Assembly (NCBI GenBank): GCA_020349865.1 | Contig: CP070700.1 | Span: forward strand, 1,992,205 to 2,006,531 | Direction: 5' to 3' | Source: Desulfobacteraceae bacterium | Lineage (GTDB): Bacteria > Desulfobacterota > DSM-4660 > Desulfatiglandales > Desulfatiglandaceae | Length of the DNA stretch: 14,327 nucleotides | Shown here: positions 6,524-13,622 of the stretch, in pieces | Layout of the letters: each line of letters starts with the position of its first letter | How positions within the stretch are numbered: position 1 is the first letter of the stretch | Notes under the pieces: model-generated | Databases searched by the model: none | Told to the model about the DNA's origin: nothing | Seen by the model: the letters and a program-made list of their open reading frames with translations, nothing else | Program-made: the position numbers and the translations under genes

Positions 6524-8417
6524 TAGTCAAAAATCAGGAAAAATTGATCTGTTACTCCAAGGAAATGAGGCTATTGCCAGGGGGGCACTGGAGGCGGGTG
6601 TGGTTTTTTGCGCGGGTTATCCGGGAAATCCCTCGTCGGAAATCATCGAGACCCTGGCCGAGGCCGCAAAGGATCTGCCCGTTTATGTGGAATGGTCAGT
6701 AAATGAAAAAGTTGCCCTCGAAGCGGCCACTGCTGCATCCTTTGCCGGATGCCGCGGCCTGGTGAGCATGAAGCAGAATGGGGTCAATGTGGCTTCAGAT
6801 TTCTTGACAAACCTGAGCCTGTCCGGGACAAAAGGCGGTTTAGTCCTGGTTTCATGCGATGACCCTTCGGGAATCTCCAGCAGCAATGAAGAAGATGCCA
6901 GGGCCTTTGCCTGTATTGCGGACATTCCGCTGCTTGAACCGGCTACCTCCCAGGAGGCCCTTGAAATGACCCGATGGGCGTTTGAACTTTCTGAAAACAT
7001 TAGAAATATTGTGATGATCAGGAGCGTTTCACGGCTTTCCCACACGCGTTCTGATGTGTGTATCGGAGACATTCCGGACATTGATGTTAAGGCCTGTTTT
7101 GATCCAGACTCACCCTTTCATACCTTACCGGTAGTAAACAAACACGACGCAAGGCACAAAAAGTTGGAACAAGCAACGGAGCTGTTTGAAGACTCATCTT
7201 TCAACCGTTATGATGGCCCTAACAGCCCCGATCTCCTGGTTATTTCATCGGGGTGTGTCTGGAATTATGTGATGGAGGCGGTTGAGATTCTGGATCTCAG
7301 GGATCAAGTGGGAGTCCTCAAATTAGGCACCACATGGCCATTGCCTAAAGGGCTATTGGAAAAGTATCTCAGAGTCAGTGATAAAATCCTCTTTGCAGAG
7401 GAAGTGGATCCTTTCCTAGAGGACAATGTCAAGTCATTTACAGCGGATCTCGGTAAATCTATCGGATTGAAGGAACATCTAGGAAAGGCGTCGGGGCACA
7501 TCCCGTCCTGCGGAGAACTGTCTCCTGCCCACCTCCTTAAGGTCTTTGGGGACATCTTTGGGATCTCTTGGAGCAAGGATGCCTATAGGGACAAAATCTC
7601 AGACATGCTCAAGGACTCCGTTCCTCCCCGGGAATTTGGTTTTTGCGCAGGATGCCTTAACCGGGGCTCATACTATGCCATCAAGACAGCGCTTGCCTGG
7701 GATGACAGAAACGGCTTTGTCTCGGGAGATATTGGTTGTTACAGCATGGGAGTCTGGCCAACCGGTTTCAGCCAGGTAAAATCGCTTCATGCCATGGGAT
7801 CTGGACTTGGCCTGGCATGCGGTTATGGAAAGCTTGAAAGATTTGGATTTAATCAGCCGGTAGTAACTGTTTGCGGAGATTCCACTTTTTTTCATGCGAG
7901 CCTTCCTGCCCTTGTCAATGCTAAATTCAATGGGTCTGATATCCTACTCCTGGTCCTGGACAACAGTGCAACGGCAATGACCGGATTCCAGCCCCATCCG
8001 GGAACGGGTGCCACCGCCATGGGGGATAGTACAGATCCAGTAAATATTGAAGGACTCTGCCGTTCCTTGGGCGTTGAAACGGAAGTTGCGGACCCTTATG
8101 AGATGGGGAATGCGGCCAGGACTATTTACAAGTTTATGAAAAAAAGCGGGCCCAGGGTCCTTATTCTTCGCAGAAAATGCGCACTCATACAAGGAAGGGA
8201 AGGGGGGTTCCCCTATAAGATGCATGTGGATCAGGGCCAATGCCTTGGGGAAGAATGCGGATGCGGTCGCTATTGCACCCGTATTTTCCGCTGCCCAGGA
8301 TTGATATGGGATAAGGAGGCGCAAAAGGCACAAATTGATGAAGTGGTTTGTGTGGGCTGCGGGATCTGTGCGGAAGTATGTCCCCAAAAGGCAATTGTTA
8401 GCGAGGAAGCAGCTTAG
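6519..8417 (+). CDS. iorA: Indolepyruvate ferredoxin oxidoreductase, alpha subunit
   Basis: The 632-residue large subunit of IorAB oxidatively decarboxylates aryl-pyruvates (indolepyruvate, phenylpyruvate) to aryl-acetyl-CoA and reduces ferredoxin. It is an oxygen-sensitive cytosolic enzyme of anaerobic amino-acid metabolism. The N-terminal pyrimidine-binding domain shows LLQGNEAIARGALEAGV (12-28), GYPGNPSSE (33-41) and KQNGVNVASD (85-94). The thiamine-diphosphate domain shows CAGC (376-379), GDIGCYSMG and GDSTFFHA (Gly453, Asp454) with LDNSATAMTG beyond. The C-terminal ferredoxin domain has a regular cluster CVGCGICAEVCP (611-622). The first cluster is irregular: cysteines at 575, 580, 582, 586 and 592, instead of the common CxGCGxC spacing. 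The ATG at 6519 matches the family N-terminus but has no clear Shine-Dalgarno and lies inside an 11-bp repeat. The stop overlaps the iorB GTG by one base. Confidence 0.93.
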   Translation: MISQKSGKIDLLLQGNEAIARGALEAGVVFCAGYPGNPSSEIIETLAEAAKDLPVYVEWSVNEKVALEAATAASFAGCRGLVSMKQNGVNVASDFLTNLSLSGTKGGLVLVSCDDPSGISSSNEEDARAFACIADIPLLEPATSQEALEMTRWAFELSENIRNIVMIRSVSRLSHTRSDVCIGDIPDIDVKACFDPDSPFHTLPVVNKHDARHKKLEQATELFEDSSFNRYDGPNSPDLLVISSGCVWNYVMEAVEILDLRDQVGVLKLGTTWPLPKGLLEKYLRVSDKILFAEEVDPFLEDNVKSFTADLGKSIGLKEHLGKASGHIPSCGELSPAHLLKVFGDIFGISWSKDAYRDKISDMLKDSVPPREFGFCAGCLNRGSYYAIKTALAWDDRNGFVSGDIGCYSMGVWPTGFSQVKSLHAMGSGLGLACGYGKLERFGFNQPVVTVCGDSTFFHASLPALVNAKFNGSDILLLVLDNSATAMTGFQPHPGTGATAMGDSTDPVNIEGLCRSLGVETEVADPYEMGNAARTIYKFMKKSGPRVLILRRKCALIQGREGGFPYKMHVDQGQCLGEECGCGRYCTRIFRCPGLIWDKEAQKAQIDEVVCVGCGICAEVCPQKAIVSEEAA

Positions 8418-9031
8418 TGGTTTTCATGCCATTAAATCTCATCATAAGCGGTGTGGGCGGTCAGGGAAACGTGTTGGCATCCCAGATACTGGGTAGAGCA
8501 GCCGTCCGAAAGGGACTACGGGTCACCATTGGTGAGACCTTCGGTTTGTCCCAGCGGGGAGGTCCGGTAATGAGTCATATCCGTTTTTCAAAAAAGAGAA
8601 GTCCCGGTCCCCTAATAGGGCCGAATATGGCCCACATAATTTTGGGTCTTGAGCCCCTTGAGACCCTTAGGGTGCTTAAAGAATATGGAAACAATGAAAC
8701 TATTTTTTTGGTTAATTCCAGGCCCATTTATCCCCTCAATGTAATTGCAGGCGATGTGGAATATCCTGATCCTGAACGGATCAGGGGCATCCTCAGTGAA
8801 TCCGGATCCAGGTTTTTTTGGCTTGATGCTACCCGTATGGCCGTTGAATTGGGCGGCCACATCCTGCTTAATATGATCATGCTCGGAGCCCTTTGTGAAC
8901 TTCCCGATTTTCCCATTAAAAACATTGAGATCAGAGATGTTATTAAAAACATTTTTAAAGAATCTAATCTTGAATTGAACTACCAGGCCTTGGAAATGGG
9001 AGGAGAGCTCATTAGTGGTTATGAAAATTGA
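8417..9031 (+). CDS. iorB: Indolepyruvate ferredoxin oxidoreductase, beta subunit
   Basis: The 204-residue small subunit of IorAB belongs to the gamma-domain family of 2-oxoacid:ferredoxin oxidoreductases. The nucleotide-binding-like loop GVGGQGN is at residues 12-18. The signature ETFGLSQRGG follows at about 40-49, with HIRFS just after. Length is normal for IorB. I favour GTG 8417, which overlaps the last base of the iorA stop and has GAGGAAG (8403-8409) 7 bases upstream; ATG 8426 would shorten it by three residues and has the site too far away. The overlap implies translational coupling with iorA, as expected for a two-subunit complex. The 3' end overlaps the PHP gene by 17 bases. Confidence 0.92.
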   Translation: MVFMPLNLIISGVGGQGNVLASQILGRAAVRKGLRVTIGETFGLSQRGGPVMSHIRFSKKRSPGPLIGPNMAHIILGLEPLETLRVLKEYGNNETIFLVNSRPIYPLNVIAGDVEYPDPERIRGILSESGSRFFWLDATRMAVELGGHILLNMIMLGALCELPDFPIKNIEIRDVIKNIFKESNLELNYQALEMGGELISGYEN

Positions 9032-9893
9032 CCTGCACATTCATTCCAGGGATTGCTCGGATGGGAAAATGACGTTACCTGAAATTTTCGAGGAGGCACA
9101 TCGCAGAGGAATAAAGCTGATCTCGGTTTCGGATCATGATTCCATTGAATGCCAGGAAAGAGCGCAGGCCTTAGCCTCCAAATATGGAATTAAATATGTA
9201 ACCGGGGTTGAACTCAACATCTCTTTTTCCAACCCCCAATACAGGAACTCAAAGCCCGTATCTCTGGATATGCTGGGCTATCAGTATGATATGCATAATA
9301 AGGCCCTCGCCCAAAAACTCAAGCAGTTAAGGGAATTTAGAAGGAAAAGGGCTGAACTGATCCTTGAAAAAATCAATGAAGAACTGATAAAGGAGCATCT
9401 TGAACCCCTTACCCATAAAGACCTGGAAACCATAGAGGAAACCGTGGACGGTGCGTTTGGCAGGCCTCACATTGCTAATTATTTGGTAAAAAAGGGCTTT
9501 GTTTCAGGCAAACAGGAGGCATTTGACAAGTATCTGGTCAAATGCAATGTCCCAAAGATGCCCGTATCCCTTGAAGAAGCTTCGAAATTAATCAGAGGTG
9601 CGGGTGGGAAATTGATACATGCACACCCCAGTGATCCTAACGGAACTTCCCTGGTGAGCCTGACACCGTCTATTCAGGAACAACATACGATCATAAAAGA
9701 GACTATGGTGCCCTGGTTGGATGGCATTGAATGCTGGCATTCAAGACATGACCCTGAAACAACCGCAGCGCATCTTGCATTTGCAAGAAAAGAAGGGTTA
9801 TTGGTCACAGGCGGGTCTGACTGCCATCAGCAACCGGTCATAATGGGAACGCTTGATATTCCACCTTTCGTGGCGGAACAGTTTGGTGCGTAA
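9015..9893 (+). CDS. PHP-domain phosphoesterase (nucleoside bisphosphate phosphatase-like)
   Basis: The 292-residue cytosolic metal-dependent phosphoesterase is of the polymerase-and-histidinol-phosphatase (PHP) family. The four PHP motifs are complete: HIHSRDCSDG (His8, His10, Asp16), SDHDS (Asp40, His41), GVELN (Glu66), and later HAHP (202-205), DGIECWHSRH (236-245) and GGSDCH (266-271, Asp269, His271). GRPHIA (149-154) is another conserved block. The closest described relatives are YciV/TrpH-type enzymes that hydrolyse 3',5'-nucleoside bisphosphates or short RNA ends; this substrate is inferred from family only. GTG 9015 has GGAGAG 7-8 bases upstream and is preferred; ATG 9021, two codons on, is a fair alternative. 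Its start overlaps the end of iorB, so translation is likely coupled, though a shared function is not obvious. Confidence 0.85.
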   Translation: MVMKIDLHIHSRDCSDGKMTLPEIFEEAHRRGIKLISVSDHDSIECQERAQALASKYGIKYVTGVELNISFSNPQYRNSKPVSLDMLGYQYDMHNKALAQKLKQLREFRRKRAELILEKINEELIKEHLEPLTHKDLETIEETVDGAFGRPHIANYLVKKGFVSGKQEAFDKYLVKCNVPKMPVSLEEASKLIRGAGGKLIHAHPSDPNGTSLVSLTPSIQEQHTIIKETMVPWLDGIECWHSRHDPETTAAHLAFARKEGLLVTGGSDCHQQPVIMGTLDIPPFVAEQFGA

Positions 9894-9911
9894 CGGAGAG
9901 CCAATTCGAAA

Positions 9912-10910
9912 ATGCCTTCCATTATTGAAGACTTACAAAATCCGGGTTCCCTCCCAGACAAGACGGATAATGTTTCTGTGGTTCAGACACATATCTCCAT
10001 TGTGTTTGTTGCGGATGAATTTGTCTATAAGGTCAAAAAGCCTGTAAATTTCGGCTTTCTGGATTTTTCAACCTTAGAGAAAAGGCAATATTATTGCCAT
10101 CAAGAGATAGAATTAAACAGAAGGCTCTCAAAGGATATTTACCTTGATGTATTGCCTATCACATTTGATGGAGAAAATCACATTCTGGGGGGCGCTTCAG
10201 GTAATGTGGTGGAATACGCTGTAAAGATGAAGCGTATTCCAGAAGATAGATTGATGAAATCGGTGTTTGATAGGGGCGAACTCGAAGGGGATCATCTTAA
10301 AAGGATCGGAGAGGTCCTTGCTGATTTTCATTCAACCTCGCTTCGAACACCCGAAATAGATCAATTTGGTAAACCTGAAACTTTTAAGGTCAACACGGAT
10401 GAAAATTTTGAGCAGGTTGAAGGATATGTTGGGACCATTATCCAGCAAAATGAGTTCGAAGCCCTAAAAAAATGGACTAATGATTTCTACAGGTCAAACG
10501 TTGGGCTTTTTTATGAGAGGATAAAAGCGGGAAGGATTAGGGACTGCCATGGTGATCTTCACATGGAGCACATCTGCTTCACAGAACCCCTTTCTGTCAT
10601 TGATTGTATTGAATTCAACGACAGGTTTCGTTACAGTGACACTGTGGCTGACATTGCCTTCCTTCTTATGGACCTGGAATATCATGGTGGAGAGAAATAT
10701 TCCAAACTTTTGTGGAACGAATACATGAATCTCGCAGGCGAGATCCATGTGGATTCTCTGCTCACTTTTTATAAGGTCTACCGGGCCTTTGTGAGAGGAA
10801 AGGTGAACGGCTTTCAGGTGGATGATGATAACATAAGTTCCGAAGAAAAAGAGAAAGCAATTCAAAGGGCAAGAAAGTATTTTATTCTTGCGCATTCGTA
10901 CATAGAATAG
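9912..10910 (+). CDS. COG2187-type kinase with aminoglycoside phosphotransferase fold
   Basis: The 332-residue protein has the protein-kinase-like fold of the aminoglycoside phosphotransferase (APH) superfamily. It shows a likely ATP-binding lysine in VYKVKKPV (around 39-45), the catalytic loop CHGDLHMEH (212-220, Asp215 the expected base) and the metal-binding DCIEFNDRFR (231-240, Asp231), followed by ADIAFLLMDL. The catalytic-loop Asn of ordinary APH enzymes is replaced by His220. This matches the COG2187 group, in which the domain is often fused to a C-terminal P-loop kinase; here that partner is the separate gene at 11058. The start ATG 9912 follows GGAGAG (9895-9900) at 11 bases and comes 18 bases after the PHP stop. 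The substrate is unknown, and antibiotic resistance should not be inferred from the family name. Confidence 0.8.
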   Translation: MPSIIEDLQNPGSLPDKTDNVSVVQTHISIVFVADEFVYKVKKPVNFGFLDFSTLEKRQYYCHQEIELNRRLSKDIYLDVLPITFDGENHILGGASGNVVEYAVKMKRIPEDRLMKSVFDRGELEGDHLKRIGEVLADFHSTSLRTPEIDQFGKPETFKVNTDENFEQVEGYVGTIIQQNEFEALKKWTNDFYRSNVGLFYERIKAGRIRDCHGDLHMEHICFTEPLSVIDCIEFNDRFRYSDTVADIAFLLMDLEYHGGEKYSKLLWNEYMNLAGEIHVDSLLTFYKVYRAFVRGKVNGFQVDDDNISSEEKEKAIQRARKYFILAHSYIE

Positions 10911-11045
10911 ATTGGCTGAGTTGTTAAGTGGTTGAATTATATAACTATATAACCGTAAGTTATTACAGTGTATTGCAATCATGGTGATGAAAAAGACTTC
11001 AAGACACACCTACCCCGTGATCAATTTTTTAGCCACTCAACTGTA

Positions 11046-11052
11046 TTGGAGG
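11046..11052 (+). promoter_or_regulatory. Ribosome binding site of the P-loop kinase gene
   Basis: TTGGAGG ends 5 bases before ATG 11058. The longer in-frame option, GTG 10968, has no such site. This supports the 200-residue product. Confidence 0.75.
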
Positions 11053-11057
11053 CACTT

Positions 11058-11660
11058 ATGCAAGAACCTTTTGTCGATTTTATGAAGAGAGAGCTGGAAC
11101 CTAAAACAATTTTAATAGCCTGTGGACTTCCTGCCTCGTATAAGACGGAAACCACAGAAGTAATAGCGGAACTTAAGGGATATAAAATCCTGAGGTCGGA
11201 TATGATTCGCCTTGAAGTGCTAAAAAACGAGGATATTTTTGATGAGAAGGTGGCATCAAACATGAACAAAAGGATGCTTGTCTATGACGAGATGTTCAGA
11301 ATGGCACATGAATTGGCAGGGGAAGGGCAGGGGATCATTTTGGATGCCACCTTTGTGACCCAGGCCCTGAGGCGACGAGCCGCCGAGGTGGCGGCCAGGA
11401 GCGGGATGCCGCTGATCATCCAGCAGACCCAATGCCCCAAAGAGGTTTCCCTCCGGCGCATTTCAGAGCGGACCAAAGATAACTATGAGTCAAACGCTCT
11501 GACAGAACAGGCCTATACCAATAACCTGAAAAAATTTGAGACAGTAGATCTTAAGGATCTGAAAGCCCTTTATCCCGACCTTAATATTGTCCACCTGCTG
11601 GTGGATACTACGTCTGATTTAACAGAAGAATGGTATGTTGTTGGTAAAACAACCCGTTAA
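11058..11660 (+). CDS. P-loop kinase (AAA_33/COG0645-like), partner of the upstream APH-fold kinase
   Basis: The 200-residue cytosolic protein resembles the COG0645 predicted small-molecule kinases. The phosphate-binding loop is GLPASYKTET (23-32): Lys29 and Thr30 are kept, but the Gly usually before Lys is Tyr28. Further matches are ILRSDMIR (44-51), GIILDATF (92-99, Asp96 as Walker B-like) and an Arg-rich lid segment SLRRISERTKDNYE (131-144). In many proteobacteria this domain follows the COG2187 domain in one polypeptide. Here it is a separate gene 147 bases downstream of the APH-fold gene, with its own Shine-Dalgarno. That 147-base gap holds an AT-rich stretch near 10935-10952 and no convincing gene. 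The substrate is unknown. A gluconate- or zeta-toxin-like kinase role would be guesswork. Confidence 0.8.
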   Translation: MQEPFVDFMKRELEPKTILIACGLPASYKTETTEVIAELKGYKILRSDMIRLEVLKNEDIFDEKVASNMNKRMLVYDEMFRMAHELAGEGQGIILDATFVTQALRRRAAEVAARSGMPLIIQQTQCPKEVSLRRISERTKDNYESNALTEQAYTNNLKKFETVDLKDLKALYPDLNIVHLLVDTTSDLTEEWYVVGKTTR

Positions 11661-11739
11661 TCATCTTCCAGAACCCGGCACAATAACGTTAAAGACATAC
11701 TTAACCTATTGATTTTTGAGTATAAATCAATTTTATCTG

Positions 11740-11784
11740 AAATCCCCCAACCCCCCTTTAGTAAAGGGGGGCGAGGGGGGATTT
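11740..11784. repeat. C/G-rich palindromic dispersed-type repeat
   Basis: The core CCCCCCTTTA (11751-11760) and TAAAGGGGGG (11762-11771) form a perfect 10-bp inverted repeat around one base. After small unpaired patches the arms extend through CCCCC/GGGGG to AAAT/ATTT at 11740 and 11784. AAATCCCCC...CCCCCCTTTA palindromes are common intergenic repeats in several bacterial phyla. The hairpin could act as a terminator between the P-loop kinase and ade. The rest of the 158-base spacer (11661-11818) shows nothing clear. Confidence 0.75.
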
Positions 11785-11818
11785 TGACATAACCCTGCGG
11801 CCCCGTGATCAGTTACAC

Positions 11819-13549
11819 ATGGATACTACCGTTAAAGCACTTAAAAAAAGAATTTTTGCCGCAAGAGGCGAAATTCCGGCCGATCTTGTCCTGAGAGGGG
11901 GAAGGATTGTTAATGTTTTTTCTGGAGAGATCCAGGAAAAGGATGTAGCAATTTATGATGGCGTTATTGTGGGTGTGGGGGCTCATTATCATGGAAAAGA
12001 AGAGGTGGATTTGAGTGGCAAATGGATCGTTCCTGGTCTCATTGACGGGCATTTCCACATAGAAAGCAGCATGCTTGTCCCTTGTGAGCTTGCTGCGGCA
12101 CTCCTGATTCACGGAACCACAACACTTATAGCCGATCCCCATGAAATAGCGAATGTGATGGGCCTTGAGGGCATCCGTTTAATGCTCAGGGAGAGCAGCG
12201 CCCTGCCTTTTGACTTTTTTTTTATGGCTCCTTCCTGTGTGCCAGCAACCCACCTGGAAACGGCAGGGGCAACCTTAACGGCTTCAGACCTCTCAGCACT
12301 TAAAGAGGAATCACGCGTCCTGGGTCTCGCAGAAATGATGAATTTCCCTGGTGTTCTTATGGGGGATGAAGAGGTGCTTGATAAGATCGTTCTTTTCAGG
12401 GATCATATTGTTGATGGCCATTGCCCCTTATTGATAGGTCATGGTCTCCAGGCCTATCTTACTGCCGGAATCCGTTCGGACCACGAAGCAACAGACCGCC
12501 AGGAAGGTCGTGAAAAGGTGGAAAGTGGTATGATGCTCATGATCCGTGAAGGGACATCGGCCAAAGACCTGGAGGAGTTGCTTCCCCTGATTAACAACAA
12601 AAACTCCCATCGATTCTGCTTTGTCTCAGATGACCTGCACGCTGAGGATATTCTGCAAAGGGGCCATTTGGACTTCACCGTCAAGAAAGCGATTCAATTA
12701 GGTCTCGATCCTGTCACAGCGATCAAATTGGTCACCCTGAATCCTGCAACATATTTCGGGCTTAAAGACAGGGGAGCTATTGCTCCCGGTTACTGCGCTG
12801 ATGTAGCAATTTTAGATGATCTCGAAATTTTTAGAGTGACTTCTGTTTATAAAAATGGCCGTATAGTAGCGGACCACAGTGCCCTGGGCAATTTTCCCAT
12901 AGACGAGAGCAGGGACACTCCTGAAGACTACAAACCATTGAATATTGCACCATTGAGCCCTGAGAGCTTCCGTATTCATCATTCCGGGCCAAAGGCCAGG
13001 GTAATTGAACTTGTTCCCGGTCAGCTCATAACTCACATGAGTTATGAAGATGTGGAATCAAAAGACGGATTTGTAACGCCCGATGTTGAGTCGGACATCT
13101 TAAAACTCAGTGTGGTGGAAAGACATCATGCCAGCGGTCATATTGGACTGGCCTTAGTCAGGGGTTTTGGCCTAAAAAGGGGCGCCATCGCGTCATCTGT
13201 GGCCCACGACTCTCATAATGTGATTGCCGTGGGTGCCAGTGATGATGAGATCTTTGGGGCAGTTGAAGAGATAAGGCTTATGGGGGGTGGCTTGGTGGTC
13301 GTGTGTGGGGATAAAACACTCGCAAAAACACCTCTTCGCTTAGCCGGACTCATGTCAAGAGAACCATTGCAAACACTCGTGAACCAATTGCAGTCGGTCA
13401 AGAAAGCAGCCTCAAGCATGGGCTGCGGTCTAGAGGAACCCTTTATGACGCTCTCATTTCTTGCCCTTCCTGTTATCCCCGAATTGAAGTTGACAGACAG
13501 GGGCCTCGTTGATGTAAACAGATTTGAAATTGTTCCCCTATTTTTATAG
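11819..13549 (+). CDS. ade: Adenine deaminase
   Basis: The 576-residue amidohydrolase converts adenine to hypoxanthine and ammonia in purine salvage. The N-terminal part ADLVLRGGRIVNVFSGEI (21-38) and the metal-binding GLIDGHFHIESSM (73-85, His78, His80) are typical of Ade rather than other amidohydrolases. Further family blocks are ADPHEIANV (105-113), GHGLQAYLTAGI with SDHE just after, FVSDDLHAED (the catalytic Asp region) and, near the C-terminus, SSVAHDSHNVIAVG. Length and domain order are normal for Ade. The ATG at 11819 fits the family N-terminus, but I see no good Shine-Dalgarno. It stands 73 bases upstream of nadK on the same strand. Its product hypoxanthine is also the base released from inosine by the PNP encoded at 4286-5104, although that gene is on the other strand. 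Confidence 0.93.
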   Translation: MDTTVKALKKRIFAARGEIPADLVLRGGRIVNVFSGEIQEKDVAIYDGVIVGVGAHYHGKEEVDLSGKWIVPGLIDGHFHIESSMLVPCELAAALLIHGTTTLIADPHEIANVMGLEGIRLMLRESSALPFDFFFMAPSCVPATHLETAGATLTASDLSALKEESRVLGLAEMMNFPGVLMGDEEVLDKIVLFRDHIVDGHCPLLIGHGLQAYLTAGIRSDHEATDRQEGREKVESGMMLMIREGTSAKDLEELLPLINNKNSHRFCFVSDDLHAEDILQRGHLDFTVKKAIQLGLDPVTAIKLVTLNPATYFGLKDRGAIAPGYCADVAILDDLEIFRVTSVYKNGRIVADHSALGNFPIDESRDTPEDYKPLNIAPLSPESFRIHHSGPKARVIELVPGQLITHMSYEDVESKDGFVTPDVESDILKLSVVERHHASGHIGLALVRGFGLKRGAIASSVAHDSHNVIAVGASDDEIFGAVEEIRLMGGGLVVVCGDKTLAKTPLRLAGLMSREPLQTLVNQLQSVKKAASSMGCGLEEPFMTLSFLALPVIPELKLTDRGLVDVNRFEIVPLFL

Positions 13550-13607
13550 TGGTTGACTATAATTATTAAACCTTTAGATCACTTTAGTTAATTTTAGACA
13601 CTTACTT

Positions 13608-13614
13608 TGGAGGA
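13608..13614 (+). promoter_or_regulatory. Ribosome binding site of nadK
   Basis: TGGAGGA lies 8 bases before ATG 13623. A TATAAT hexamer at 13558-13563 lies just after the ade stop, but no properly spaced -35 supports it as a separate promoter. Confidence 0.65.
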
Positions 13615-13622
13615 CCTTTTCC

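Noticed and set aside
9912..10910. Aminoglycoside resistance gene
   Set aside because: Only the fold and catalytic loop match. The COG2187-like motifs and the neighbouring P-loop kinase point to a housekeeping or unknown kinase rather than a resistance enzyme.
10981..11085. A 34-codon frame from ATG 10981, possibly a leader peptide before the P-loop kinase
   Set aside because: It has no Shine-Dalgarno, no recognisable feature, and overlaps the start of the kinase in another frame.
13558..13563. Perfect TATAAT hexamer after the ade stop as a nadK promoter
   Set aside because: No -35 hexamer lies at 16-18 bases upstream and the extended -10 TG is off by one base. Co-transcription with ade is equally likely.
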